Source of the DNA: an uncultured Gilliamella sp.
GTDB lineage: Bacteria > Pseudomonadota > Gammaproteobacteria > Enterobacterales > Enterobacteriaceae
Length of the DNA: 5,977 nucleotides
Assembly (NCBI GenBank): GCA_945291235.1
Contig: CALYQY010000108.1
Coordinates: 1-5,977, forward strand
Direction: 5' to 3'
The position numbers and the translations under genes were made by a program. Under the pieces are notes generated by a model. The model was given only the letters and a program-made list of their open reading frames with translations, did no database searches and was not told the origin of the DNA. Shown one piece after another: positions 1 through 5,977 of this stretch. The stretch's first letter is position 1, and each line of letters begins with the position of its first letter.

Positions 1-305
1 ACGGTAATTGCCCAGTTGTACCAATAATTCCAACCTATCGCAAATCCGAACGCCTCGTCAACATAACGCGCGCCATAAGTCGCAAATGTCCCAGATACAG
101 GTAAATATGCTGCAAGTTCACCAAGGCTGGTCATTAAAAAGTACACCATTACACCAATAATGGCATAGGAAAGCAAAGCACCGCCAGGCCCTGCCTGTGC
201 AACTGTCGCACCGGATGCAACAAAAAGCCCTGTCCCAATTGAACCACCGATTGCAATCATGGCTAAATGGCGAGCCTTTAAATCCCGTTTTAATTTATTT
301 TTCAT
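1..305 (-). CDS. lysP: LysP lysine permease, N-terminal 101 codons only (runs off left edge)
   Basis: This is an inner-membrane amino acid/polyamine/organocation (APC) transporter. The family member LysP imports lysine by proton symport, and in E. coli it also acts as the lysine co-sensor of CadC. The minus-strand translation begins MKNKLKRDLKARHLAMIAIG and continues with the APC first-helix motif GGSIGTGLFVASG at residues 20-32. QAGPGGALLSY follows at 37-47, then a second hydrophobic segment at about 44-66 ending SLGELAAYLPVSG, and FGFAIGWNYWYNW at 86-98. As I recall it, this follows E. coli LysP almost residue for residue, which favours LysP over other basic or aromatic permeases. The N-terminus is about 13 residues shorter than in E. 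coli. The ATG at 303-305 has a good ribosome site, AGAAGA (314-319), eight bases upstream. The remaining four fifths of the protein lie outside the window, so integrity and final specificity cannot be judged. Confidence 0.9.
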   Translation of the reverse strand, partial: MKNKLKRDLKARHLAMIAIGGSIGTGLFVASGATVAQAGPGGALLSYAIIGVMVYFLMTSLGELAAYLPVSGTFATYGARYVDEAFGFAIGWNYWYNWAIT

Positions 306-367
306 AACAAAAATCTTCTTTTAAAGAGAGTAAAGGTAATTAAGAAAACTTCAGTTTCCAATCGGTT

Positions 368-376
368 ATTTTAACA
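368..376 (-). promoter_or_regulatory. Candidate extended -10 promoter of lysP
   Basis: On the minus strand this reads TGT-TAAAAT: a TGn extension followed by a -10 hexamer with five of six consensus bases. It would start transcription near position 361 and give a leader of about 55 bases before the lysP ATG. No convincing -35 hexamer lies 16-18 bases further upstream, which is tolerable for an extended -10 promoter. A TATCAATTTGTTA sequence (372-384) overlaps it and fits the IHF consensus. This is a pattern match in very AT-rich DNA, so it is tentative. Confidence 0.3.
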
Positions 377-420
377 AATTGATAGAAAACGCTATTTATC
401 TTAATTATTGTGTATATTTA

Positions 421-434
421 TCATTAAATAATGA
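421..434. promoter_or_regulatory. Perfect 14-bp palindrome upstream of lysP, possible operator
   Basis: The sequence TCATTAAATAATGA consists of two perfect 6-bp arms around AA. It lies about 116 bases upstream of the lysP start and 85 bases past the yeiW stop. A minus-strand TTGATA (449-454), directly preceded by ten T, would act as a -35 element placing this palindrome over the -10 region, but the matching -10 (TTATTT or TATTTA) is poor. I do not recognise the operator. In E. coli lysP is controlled by ArgP, which has no strict consensus. The rest of 306-518 holds no gene, no lysine riboswitch that I can see, and no clear terminator for yeiW. Confidence 0.25.
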
Positions 435-518
435 AATGCGGTGAAGTGTATCAAAAAAAAAACAACACGAGATAAATAATTCTAATAATAGCGCAAGTTT
501 ATTAAAAATTAGCAATAT

Positions 519-785
519 TTAGGCGCTAGTGACCTGTTCTAATTGAGTTAAATAATCTAAAGCTTGTTTACGATTACTGCCACACATTTCCATACACGGC
601 TTTAATCGACAACAAACCTTTGGTCTGGAGGATTGTCCAAAGAGTTGACATTGAAAACGACTATCTAAATGGATACAGGGCACGCCGGCAGGCTTGCCAT
701 TGGGCATTCCGGGAATAATGGACGAGATCGAAGGTGCAATACAGCAGGCCCCACAATTTTGACGACATTTAACCAATTCTGTCAT
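519..785 (-). CDS. yeiW: YeiW, CxxCxxCC-family zinc/iron-chelating small protein
   Basis: This is a complete 88-residue soluble protein of the UPF0153 (YkgJ/YeiW) family, whose members are predicted to bind zinc or iron through clustered cysteines and whose function is not established. Ten cysteines are visible: C7, C11, C14, C15, C37, C46, C58, C59, C64 and C68. The N-terminal CRQNCGACC is the family signature. The stretch APSISSIIPGMPNGKPAGVP (17-36), RPKVC (54-58) and EMCG (66-69) match E. coli YeiW as I remember it. C59 and C64 appear to be additional to the E. coli set. The start is secure: the ATG at 783-785 follows AAAGGA (791-796) with a five-base gap. No signal peptide or membrane segment is present. 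It diverges from efpL across 116 bp, the arrangement I recall for yeiW and yeiP in E. coli. lysP lies downstream on the same strand after 213 bp, probably as a separate unit. Confidence 0.9.
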   Translation of the reverse strand: MTELVKCRQNCGACCIAPSISSIIPGMPNGKPAGVPCIHLDSRFQCQLFGQSSRPKVCCRLKPCMEMCGSNRKQALDYLTQLEQVTSA

Positions 786-825
786 AAGATTCCTTTAATT
801 TAAGGAACATCGATAAATTTTGATG

Positions 826-852
826 GTGACAATAGCAAGATAGCGGTAAAAT
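826..852 (+). promoter_or_regulatory. Candidate promoter for efpL-ttcA
   Basis: GTGACA (826-831, five of six -35 bases) and TAAAAT (847-852, five of six -10 bases) are separated by 15 bp, shorter than the ideal 17. The predicted start is near 859, giving a leader of about 43 bases to the efpL ATG. The site lies in the 116-bp divergent region between yeiW and efpL, where a promoter is expected. I could not find an equally good promoter facing yeiW. TTGCTA and TATCGA at 17-bp spacing is the best candidate on that strand and is weak. Confidence 0.35.
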
Positions 853-901
853 AGCGAGCTAAATTTTAAATTCAATTTTAAAACCTTACAAAGAAACTAT
901 T

Positions 902-1474
902 ATGGCAAAAGCAAATGAAATAAAACGTGGCGATGCCGTCACTTATAATGGCAAATTATTACTGGTTAAAGACATTGATGTTCAAAGTCCAAGTGCCCGT
1001 GGTGCAAGTACACTCTATAAAATGCGTTTTACCGATGTCAAGACAGGCGGTAAAGTTGAAGAGCGATTTAAAGGTGACGATATTATCGAAACCATTGAAC
1101 TTTTTCGACGTCCAGTCAGCTTTTCCTATATCGATGGTGATGAATATGTCTTTATGGACAATGAAGACTATACGCCATTTATTTTCAAAAAAGCACAAAT
1201 TGAAGAAGAACTTCTTTTTATTCCAGAAGGTGGCATGAACGGCATTCAAGTACTCATGGCTGATGGCGAAGTCGTTGCATTGGAATTACCACAAACGGTT
1301 GATCTAGAAATTATTGAGACCTCACCAAGTATCAAAGGGGCATCAGCAAGTGCTCGCACTAAACCAGCCACATTATCAACAGGACTTGTTATTCAAGTTC
1401 CAGAATATATTGATAACAATGAAAAGGTCAAAATTCATATCGCCGAACGTCGTTATATGGGACGATCAGAATAA
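902..1474 (+). CDS. efpL: EfpL (YeiP), elongation factor P-like protein
   Basis: This is a cytoplasmic, ribosome-binding paralogue of EF-P that relieves stalling at difficult sequences such as proline runs. At 190 residues it matches the E. coli length and aligns from the first residue ([10 protein letters not shown] against MPRANEIKKG). Three beta-barrel domains are expected: a KOW-like domain I (about 1-65, containing [20 protein letters not shown]), an OB domain II (about 66-128, [26 protein letters not shown]) and an OB domain III (about 129-190, [29 protein letters not shown], ending ERRYMGRSE). The domain I loop tip carries Arg33 in SARGA where canonical EF-P has the modified lysine. 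This marks it as EfpL, so the EpmA/EpmB beta-lysylation route is not expected to act on it. The ribosome site is weak (AAGA, 891-894). It sits upstream of ttcA with 14 bp between them, so the two are probably co-transcribed. Confidence 0.96.
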   Translation: MAKANEIKRGDAVTYNGKLLLVKDIDVQSPSARGASTLYKMRFTDVKTGGKVEERFKGDDIIETIELFRRPVSFSYIDGDEYVFMDNEDYTPFIFKKAQIEEELLFIPEGGMNGIQVLMADGEVVALELPQTVDLEIIETSPSIKGASASARTKPATLSTGLVIQVPEYIDNNEKVKIHIAERRYMGRSE

Positions 1475-1488
1475 CGTATTAATTTGTC

Positions 1489-2385
1489 ATGAAAACCTAT
1501 AATCAAAACAAACTCCATAAACGATTGCGTCGCCTTACTGGTGAAGCGATCGCTGATTTTAATATGATCGAAGAAGGCGATCGTATTATGGTCTGTTTAT
1601 CAGGCGGTAAAGATAGTTATACCTTGCTTGATATTTTATTAAATTTAAAGATCAGTGCGCCTATTAATTTTGATCTTATTGCCGTTAATTTAGATCAAAA
1701 GCAACCGGGATTTCCTGAGCATGTATTACCGCAATACCTTGAGTCGTTAGGCATTGAATATAAAATAGTTCAAGAAAATACCTATGGTATTGTCAAAGAA
1801 AAAATACCAGAAGGTAAAACAACTTGTTCGCTTTGTTCACGTCTGCGCCGTGGAATTTTATATCGCACCGCAACCGAACTGGGCGCCACAAAAATTGCCT
1901 TAGGTCATCATCGTGACGATATTTTAGAAACCTTGTTTTTAAATATGTTCTACGGCGGTAAACTAAAAGCAATGCCACCCAAATTAATGAATGATTCAGG
2001 TGAACATATCATTATTCGTCCGCTTGCGTATTGCAAAGAAAAAGACATTGCAAAATATGCTGAAATTAAGCAATTCCCAATAATTCCTTGTAACCTTTGT
2101 GGTTCACAGCCTAATTTACAACGTCAAGTGATTAAAGAGATGCTTAATGAATGGGATAAAAAATATCCCGGACGCATTGAAACCATGTTCCGTGCAACCC
2201 AAAATATTACTCTATCGCATCTTTGTGATACCTCACTTTTTGATTTCAAAGGAATTAAAAAGGGGGATCGTGTAATTGATGGAGGAGATATAGCATTTGA
2301 TCACGAAGATATGCCCCAACCGATTGGATTTGATGCATCCGACCTTGAAGATCAAGACATGATCTTATGGAAAGAAGTTAAATAA
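1489..2385 (+). CDS. ttcA: TtcA, tRNA 2-thiocytidine(32) synthetase
   Basis: TtcA installs 2-thiocytidine at position 32 of the anticodon loop of certain tRNAs. It uses ATP to activate the base and sulfur delivered through an iron-sulfur cluster. The 298-residue protein has the PP-loop SGGKDS at 38-43, [12 protein letters not shown] at 68-79, [12 protein letters not shown] (C113, C116), GHHRDD at 139-144 and [14 protein letters not shown] (C201, C204). By alignment with E. coli TtcA, C113, C116 and one cysteine of the second pair should hold the [4Fe-4S] cluster. All signature residues are intact. The N-terminus is about nine residues shorter than in E. coli and the acidic C-terminal tail also differs. 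The ATG at 1489 is the only possible start because an in-frame stop lies at 1480-1482. No Shine-Dalgarno sequence precedes it, and the efpL stop is 14 bp upstream, so coupled translation is likely. A stem-loop follows 28 bp after the stop. Confidence 0.97.
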   Translation: MKTYNQNKLHKRLRRLTGEAIADFNMIEEGDRIMVCLSGGKDSYTLLDILLNLKISAPINFDLIAVNLDQKQPGFPEHVLPQYLESLGIEYKIVQENTYGIVKEKIPEGKTTCSLCSRLRRGILYRTATELGATKIALGHHRDDILETLFLNMFYGGKLKAMPPKLMNDSGEHIIIRPLAYCKEKDIAKYAEIKQFPIIPCNLCGSQPNLQRQVIKEMLNEWDKKYPGRIETMFRATQNITLSHLCDTSLFDFKGIKKGDRVIDGGDIAFDHEDMPQPIGFDASDLEDQDMILWKEVK

Positions 2386-2413
2386 ATCTATATATTATCG
2401 CTATCTTGTAAAA

Positions 2414-2442
2414 TTATCCCACTAAACACTTTAGTGGGATAA
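2414..2442. terminator. Perfect 13-bp stem-loop between convergent ttcA and glnE
   Basis: The left arm TTATCCCACTAAA (2414-2426) pairs perfectly with TTTAGTGGGATAA (2430-2442) around a CAC loop. It lies 28 bp after the ttcA stop and about 112 bp after the glnE stop. On the minus strand the stem runs into TTTT, a short U-tract suited to terminating glnE. On the plus strand the sequence after the stem is CAAATC, with no U-tract, so ttcA termination would depend on the A-U base of the stem or on Rho. The position between converging genes supports a shared, probably bidirectional terminator. Confidence 0.75.
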
Positions 2443-2529
2443 CAAATCTAAAATATCATTTTTGCGTCAATTTTGATAGCGTTAACTCACTGATAACATT
2501 CAATCGATTACTCGATCGATAAATTTTAA

Positions 2530-2542
2530 ATTGATTATCAAT
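2530..2542. repeat. Perfect short palindrome downstream of glnE
   Basis: ATTGAT-T-ATCAAT is a perfect 6-bp inverted repeat around one base, starting 12 bp beyond the glnE stop. A looser pair, TCGAT (2504-2508) and ATCGA (2515-2519), lies beside it. A one-base loop cannot form as a hairpin without unpairing the innermost bases, and the stem is A+T rich with no U-tract. It is therefore not a credible terminator. It may be a protein site or chance in AT-rich DNA. Apart from this and the stem-loop at 2414-2442, the gap 2386-2554 shows nothing. Confidence 0.3.
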
Positions 2543-2554
2543 CATTAATATTTT

Positions 2555-5383
2555 TCAATTCATTAACCATTTAGACCAACTCTGATTGACGATTTGTTTT
2601 TCCTCAACAAAACAGGTGTTATCAACCGTGCTGGGTAATAGTTGTAATGATAATTGATGAATTTCGTTACGCATATCTATATAAGCTTGAGTGAGCTTTT
2701 GGGCTTCATCCTGTTCCATAATCTGATAATTAGCGGCTAATTCTAATATCCGAACATTATCGCTCCAAGTTGTCATTTTAGGATAATGATGTGCGTAATT
2801 AAGCACAAGATACTGTGATAAAAATTCAATATCCCCTATTCCACCCTGATCAATTTTTAAATTAAATAAATCTGGTTGAGTTGACCCCAAATGAGTACGC
2901 ATTTTTTCACGCATTTCTCTAACTTCGGTTTTTAATTGATGTTCATCACGTACTTTACAAAGCACTTTATGTCGGATTTGTTTAAAACGCTCAATAAGTT
3001 CAACTTCGCCATAAATGGCTCTGGCGCGAACTAATGCTTGATGCTCCCAAGTCCATGCTTCATGCATTTGATAGTCCTCAAAAGCAGCTAAACTGCAAGC
3101 TAATAAACCCGCTTCCCCTTGCGGACGTAAACGAACATCAACTTCATACAAAATACCAAAACTGGTACGTACATTGAATAAATGGATAATACGCTGAACT
3201 AAGCGAAGATAGAATTGACGACTATCTATCTGTTTTTCACCCGTAGTCATACTGTTAACAGGGCAGTCATGTAAAAAAACTAAATCTAAATCCGACCCAT
3301 AACCCAGCTCCCAACCGCCCAATTTACCATAAGCAATAACCACTAAACCTTTATGATCATCAGTAAGATGTTCTGGCTTGCCATATCGAGCTATCATTTG
3401 ATTCCATGCCATTTGAACAACAAAATCAAGGAGAGCTTCGGCCACAAACGTTAAATGATCACTCACTTTCATGGTGGTTAATACATGCGCAACATCGGCT
3501 GCGGCAATATGCAATAATTGCATTTGCTTGAACTGGCGGAGCGCTTCAAGTTGTTGTTCTTCATCATCAACTTGAATGCGAAGCAAATATTGATAAAGTT
3601 CACTTTTATATTCATTAGGGGCAACCGTTTGATAAAGTGAATGAATATCGATCAGTTCATCTAACAAGATCGGATAATGTGCCAACTGATCACTAATCAT
3701 TGGAGAAGCACTACACAACCGAATTAACTGCTTCAATGCAGTGGGATATTCAAGTAATAATTCTAAATAGGTGGTACGGCTAACAATATTGACTAACAAA
3801 GGGAAAATTCTTGCTAACACAGTTAAGGCATTTTTTTCATTACAAAGTATTTCTAATAATCTCGGCATAAGTTGATCAAGGATTTCTCGCCCACGCACCC
3901 CAATTGTCCGTTTACCAATATCATTGCGAAATTGTAACAACAATTGACAAAGCTGATTTGCCGTTTGATCACAATAGTTAGGTAAAACCGCTTTGACATC
4001 ACTTAATTCTAAGTCTGGTACCCATAAATCATCAAACTTATCATTATATTGTTTAGACTGGGTGGATTCAGACTGTTCATCACCGATTAATTCATTGAAT
4101 ATTTCACGGTTGATCAACATTCTTTTTGCCAAGTCTTGTTCAAAATTTTCCCAATTGTCAAACCCCATACTGATTGCTAAACGCATTTGATCAAGTTCAT
4201 TGTCTGGCAAAGTTTGGGTTTGCTCATCATTAATCGCTTGTAAAAGGTTTTCACAACGACGTAAAAAAAGATAATTTTCTCGAAGTAAAATCACTTCACT
4301 GAGTTTCAGTAATGATTCTTGTTCAATTACCTGCAAAGCACTTAATAACGAACGTGTCTGCAAGCCAACCACTCGACCACCTCGAATAAGTTGAAAAACT
4401 TGAACGATAAACTCAATTTCCCGAATGCCGCCAGCGCCAAGTTTAATATTGTTTTTTAAGCCACGACGACGGACTTCTCGCTCAATCATACTTTTCATGT
4501 TTCGCAGTGACTGTAAAACACTAAAATCGATATAACGGCGATAAATAAAAGGTTTAAGCATTTGATAGAGTTCTTGGGTATAAGGATCATGCTGATCACC
4601 TAATACCTTTGCTTTCACCATTGCATAACGTTCCCAATCTCGACCTTGTTCTTGATAATAATCTTCCATAGAAGAAAAGCTAAGAACCAATGGACCGCCA
4701 TCGCCTAAAGGGCGTAAACGCATATCAACACGGTAAACAAATCCATCTTCTGTAATCTGATCAAGCGTTTTAATTAAACGTTGTCCTAAACGCGTAAAAA
4801 AAACCGCATTATCCATTTCTCGACGTCCACCTTGTGTCTGTCCATGTTCTGGATAAGTGAAAATCAAATCAATATCAGACGAAAAGTTTAGCTCGCCGCC
4901 ACCCAATTTACCCATACCTAAAATCAATAACGGTTGGGGTTTACCTTGCATATTGCTTGGCGTTCCCCATTCTTGACAACTTAATGTATAGAGCCAATCA
5001 CGAGCGGTGACAACAATTATTTCTGCCAATTCACTCAGTTGTAACAAAATCTGTTCATCACTACTTGCCTTTATTAATTGAGACCATGCCAGACGAATTA
5101 GCATTTTATGGCGAAATTGCCTTAATATTTTCATTAACGAGGCTTCATCTATGACTGAAACTAACTGTTCATTCAACCAAGATTGATAATATTGTCTTTC
5201 ATCTGCCAGTGGTGGGTTTTGTACAAAATCAGCAAGCCAATGTGGAAAACGAGAAAATGCCTCAACAAGAAAATTACTTTGCACTAAAATATCAAGGTTT
5301 GCTTGTACCAGTACTGGATCGCAATGTTGAAGCTGATTGATAACGCTTTGCTTTTGATCTTTAAAAAGATTAGATTGGGGCAT
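2555..5383 (-). CDS. glnE: GlnE, bifunctional glutamine synthetase adenylyltransferase/adenylyl-removing enzyme
   Basis: GlnE attaches AMP to, and phosphorolytically removes it from, the regulatory tyrosine of glutamine synthetase. It answers to PII (GlnB) and glutamine, and so sets ammonium assimilation. The 942-residue protein is close to the E. coli length of 946 and looks complete. The N-terminal adenylyl-removing nucleotidyltransferase domain carries [18 protein letters not shown] with D170 and D172, followed by [14 protein letters not shown] (217-230) and [10 protein letters not shown] (316-325). A variable polar linker (about 433-455, rich in D, E, S, Q) precedes the central helices, with [10 protein letters not shown] at 491-500. 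The C-terminal adenylyltransferase domain has [18 protein letters not shown] with D698 and D700, then [14 protein letters not shown] (746-759) and QGGIGDIEF (846-854). Both catalytic aspartate pairs are intact, so both activities should be present. The ATG at 5381-5383 matches the expected length. Its ribosome site is weak (TGAGA, 5391-5395). The usual enteric neighbours ygiF and hldE are not adjacent. Confidence 0.97.
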   Translation of the reverse strand: MPQSNLFKDQKQSVINQLQHCDPVLVQANLDILVQSNFLVEAFSRFPHWLADFVQNPPLADERQYYQSWLNEQLVSVIDEASLMKILRQFRHKMLIRLAWSQLIKASSDEQILLQLSELAEIIVVTARDWLYTLSCQEWGTPSNMQGKPQPLLILGMGKLGGGELNFSSDIDLIFTYPEHGQTQGGRREMDNAVFFTRLGQRLIKTLDQITEDGFVYRVDMRLRPLGDGGPLVLSFSSMEDYYQEQGRDWERYAMVKAKVLGDQHDPYTQELYQMLKPFIYRRYIDFSVLQSLRNMKSMIEREVRRRGLKNNIKLGAGGIREIEFIVQVFQLIRGGRVVGLQTRSLLSALQVIEQESLLKLSEVILLRENYLFLRRCENLLQAINDEQTQTLPDNELDQMRLAISMGFDNWENFEQDLAKRMLINREIFNELIGDEQSESTQSKQYNDKFDDLWVPDLELSDVKAVLPNYCDQTANQLCQLLLQFRNDIGKRTIGVRGREILDQLMPRLLEILCNEKNALTVLARIFPLLVNIVSRTTYLELLLEYPTALKQLIRLCSASPMISDQLAHYPILLDELIDIHSLYQTVAPNEYKSELYQYLLRIQVDDEEQQLEALRQFKQMQLLHIAAADVAHVLTTMKVSDHLTFVAEALLDFVVQMAWNQMIARYGKPEHLTDDHKGLVVIAYGKLGGWELGYGSDLDLVFLHDCPVNSMTTGEKQIDSRQFYLRLVQRIIHLFNVRTSFGILYEVDVRLRPQGEAGLLACSLAAFEDYQMHEAWTWEHQALVRARAIYGEVELIERFKQIRHKVLCKVRDEHQLKTEVREMREKMRTHLGSTQPDLFNLKIDQGGIGDIEFLSQYLVLNYAHHYPKMTTWSDNVRILELAANYQIMEQDEAQKLTQAYIDMRNEIHQLSLQLLPSTVDNTCFVEEKQIVNQSWSKWLMN

Positions 5384-5446
5384 TTTTCTGTCTCACACAA
5401 GGTATTATCGGGTTTGATTTGTTAGATCATTGCATCAACGCCATTT

Positions 5447-5452
5447 ACTATA
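5447..5452 (-). promoter_or_regulatory. Possible -10 element of glnE
   Basis: The minus strand reads TATAGT, five of six consensus bases, about 63 bases upstream of the glnE ATG within the 135-bp gap after the membrane-protein gene. No good -35 hexamer stands at the proper distance and there is no TGn extension. An alternative, TTGGTG followed after 17 bp by AATACT, lies further upstream and is no stronger. No terminator for the preceding gene is visible in this gap, so read-through into glnE is also possible. Confidence 0.2.
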
Positions 5453-5518
5453 ACCGAAAACATAATCTGAGTATTACGTTAAAACTCATTTTCACCAATA
5501 CATCTATAACAACTTGTA

Positions 5519-5977
5519 TTATTGCGTGATATTAATTTTATTTTTTGAATCAAATAACAGTTTAGTCATAATTCTAACCAGTATCGAACTTAAAATAAAC
5601 ACCATTGCTATCGTTATCCATGTATAACACAATAAAAAGTTATTGGAGAATCTATAGAATGCTTGTAAATATTCATACAGAAAAACAGATACCCAAAAAA
5701 TTATTGCAACCAAGATACAATTGAAAATAAATATACATAGCGAACTAAATATAAGCTTTTTCAGGTTTAAAATTTCTGTTACGCCTGTAAAACATTTTCT
5801 CAACAAAAAATAGCCTATCAAATTAGTCATGAATAAAAATAGAACTAAAATTGTTAGATTAATAATTGAACTTGTTAAACTGTGATAATAACCGAAAAAA
5901 ATTAGAGGAAATAACAACGTGCTAAAATAACAATTATAAAGCGAAATAAATAACCCAAAATGTAACCGCTGACTTTC
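5519..5977 (-). CDS. Unrecognised multi-pass membrane protein, C-terminal 152 residues (5' end beyond the right edge)
   Basis: I do not recognise this protein. The frame is open from the TAA at 5519-5521 to the last base of the window. A TTG at 5915-5917 could serve as a start, but it has no ribosome site and cuts into a hydrophobic stretch, so the true start most likely lies outside. The visible part is very hydrophobic and rich in F, L and I. Numbered from the window edge, likely membrane segments are about 7-30, 36-60, 74-100 and 112-134. A short polar loop with KK lies between the second and third, and the tail is charged and cytoplasm-like (KLLFDSKNKINITQ). Codons are even more A/T-rich than those of glnE, partly because F, I, L, N and K codons dominate. 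It lies upstream of glnE on the same strand with a 135-bp gap, so common function is not implied. It could be a small integral membrane protein or the end of a larger transporter or polytopic enzyme. Confidence 0.6.
   Translation of the reverse strand, partial: ESQRLHFGLFISLYNCYFSTLLFPLIFFGYYHSLTSSIINLTILVLFLFMTNLIGYFLLRKCFTGVTEILNLKKLIFSSLCIFIFNCILVAIIFWVSVFLYEYLQAFYRFSNNFLLCYTWITIAMVFILSSILVRIMTKLLFDSKNKINITQ

Noticed and set aside
306..518. Lysine riboswitch in the lysP leader
   Set aside because: I see no G-rich lysine-aptamer core or multi-helix layout in this region, and the likely leader is only about 55 bases.
959..1249. Minus-strand open frame inside efpL
   Set aside because: It lies antisense to a fully conserved gene, and its composition is what the complement of efpL codons gives.
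927..1502. Plus-strand open frames at 927-1238 and 1314-1502
   Set aside because: Both overlap efpL in another frame, have no ribosome site and no recognisable protein character.
2531..2541. FNR-type site TTGAT-T-ATCAA after glnE
   Set aside because: The half-sites are separated by one base instead of four, and the position between convergent gene ends is not promoter-like.
2536..2548. IHF-like site TATCAATCATTAA
   Set aside because: It misses one fixed base of the consensus, and a match this loose is expected by chance in AT-rich DNA.
3993..4190. Plus-strand open frame inside glnE
   Set aside because: It is antisense to the variable linker region of glnE, has no ribosome site and no family resemblance.
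5486..5515. Inverted repeat GTATT/AATAC-type pairing as a terminator for the membrane-protein gene
   Set aside because: The arms are only five bases long with a loop of about 20, and no U-tract follows.
5915..5917. TTG as the true start of the right-edge membrane protein
   Set aside because: It has no ribosome site, interrupts a hydrophobic segment, and the frame remains open to the window edge.

Overview
The window looks like ordinary chromosome from an AT-rich gammaproteobacterium. LysP, YeiW, EfpL (YeiP), TtcA and GlnE all read as close relatives of the Escherichia coli proteins over their visible lengths. Base composition is much lower in G+C than in E. coli, and third codon positions are mostly A or T. 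An insect-gut lineage such as the Orbaceae (Gilliamella, Orbus and relatives), or another low-GC relative of the enterics, would fit. That placement is inferred from composition and family resemblance only.

Layout from left to right. Positions 1-305 (minus) hold the first 101 codons of lysP, a lysine permease that runs off the left edge. Positions 306-518 are an AT-rich control region upstream of lysP, with a candidate extended -10 promoter, a perfect 14-bp palindrome and a run of ten A/T. Positions 519-785 (minus) are yeiW, a small cysteine-rich protein. A 116-bp divergent promoter region (786-901) separates it from efpL (902-1474, plus), an EF-P paralogue. ttcA (1489-2385, plus), the tRNA C32 thiolase, follows after only 14 bp. 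Positions 2386-2554 lie between convergent genes and carry a perfect 13-bp stem-loop that probably ends transcription. glnE (2555-5383, minus), the bifunctional adenylyltransferase of glutamine synthetase, fills almost half of the window. Positions 5384-5518 are its upstream region. Positions 5519-5977 (minus) hold the 3' part of an unrecognised multi-pass membrane protein whose start lies beyond the right edge.

Functionally, efpL and ttcA form a likely two-gene transcription unit for translation: relief of ribosome stalling, and thiolation of the tRNA anticodon loop. glnE serves nitrogen regulation and lysP serves lysine uptake, and nothing visible ties them to the efpL-ttcA pair. The yeiW/efpL divergent pair matches my memory of the E. 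coli order, whereas efpL next to ttcA, and glnE without ygiF or hldE, do not. I see no mobile element, CRISPR array, RNA gene, toxin-antitoxin pair or defence system. I find no support for a new biological system here. The least explained piece is the truncated membrane protein at the right edge.
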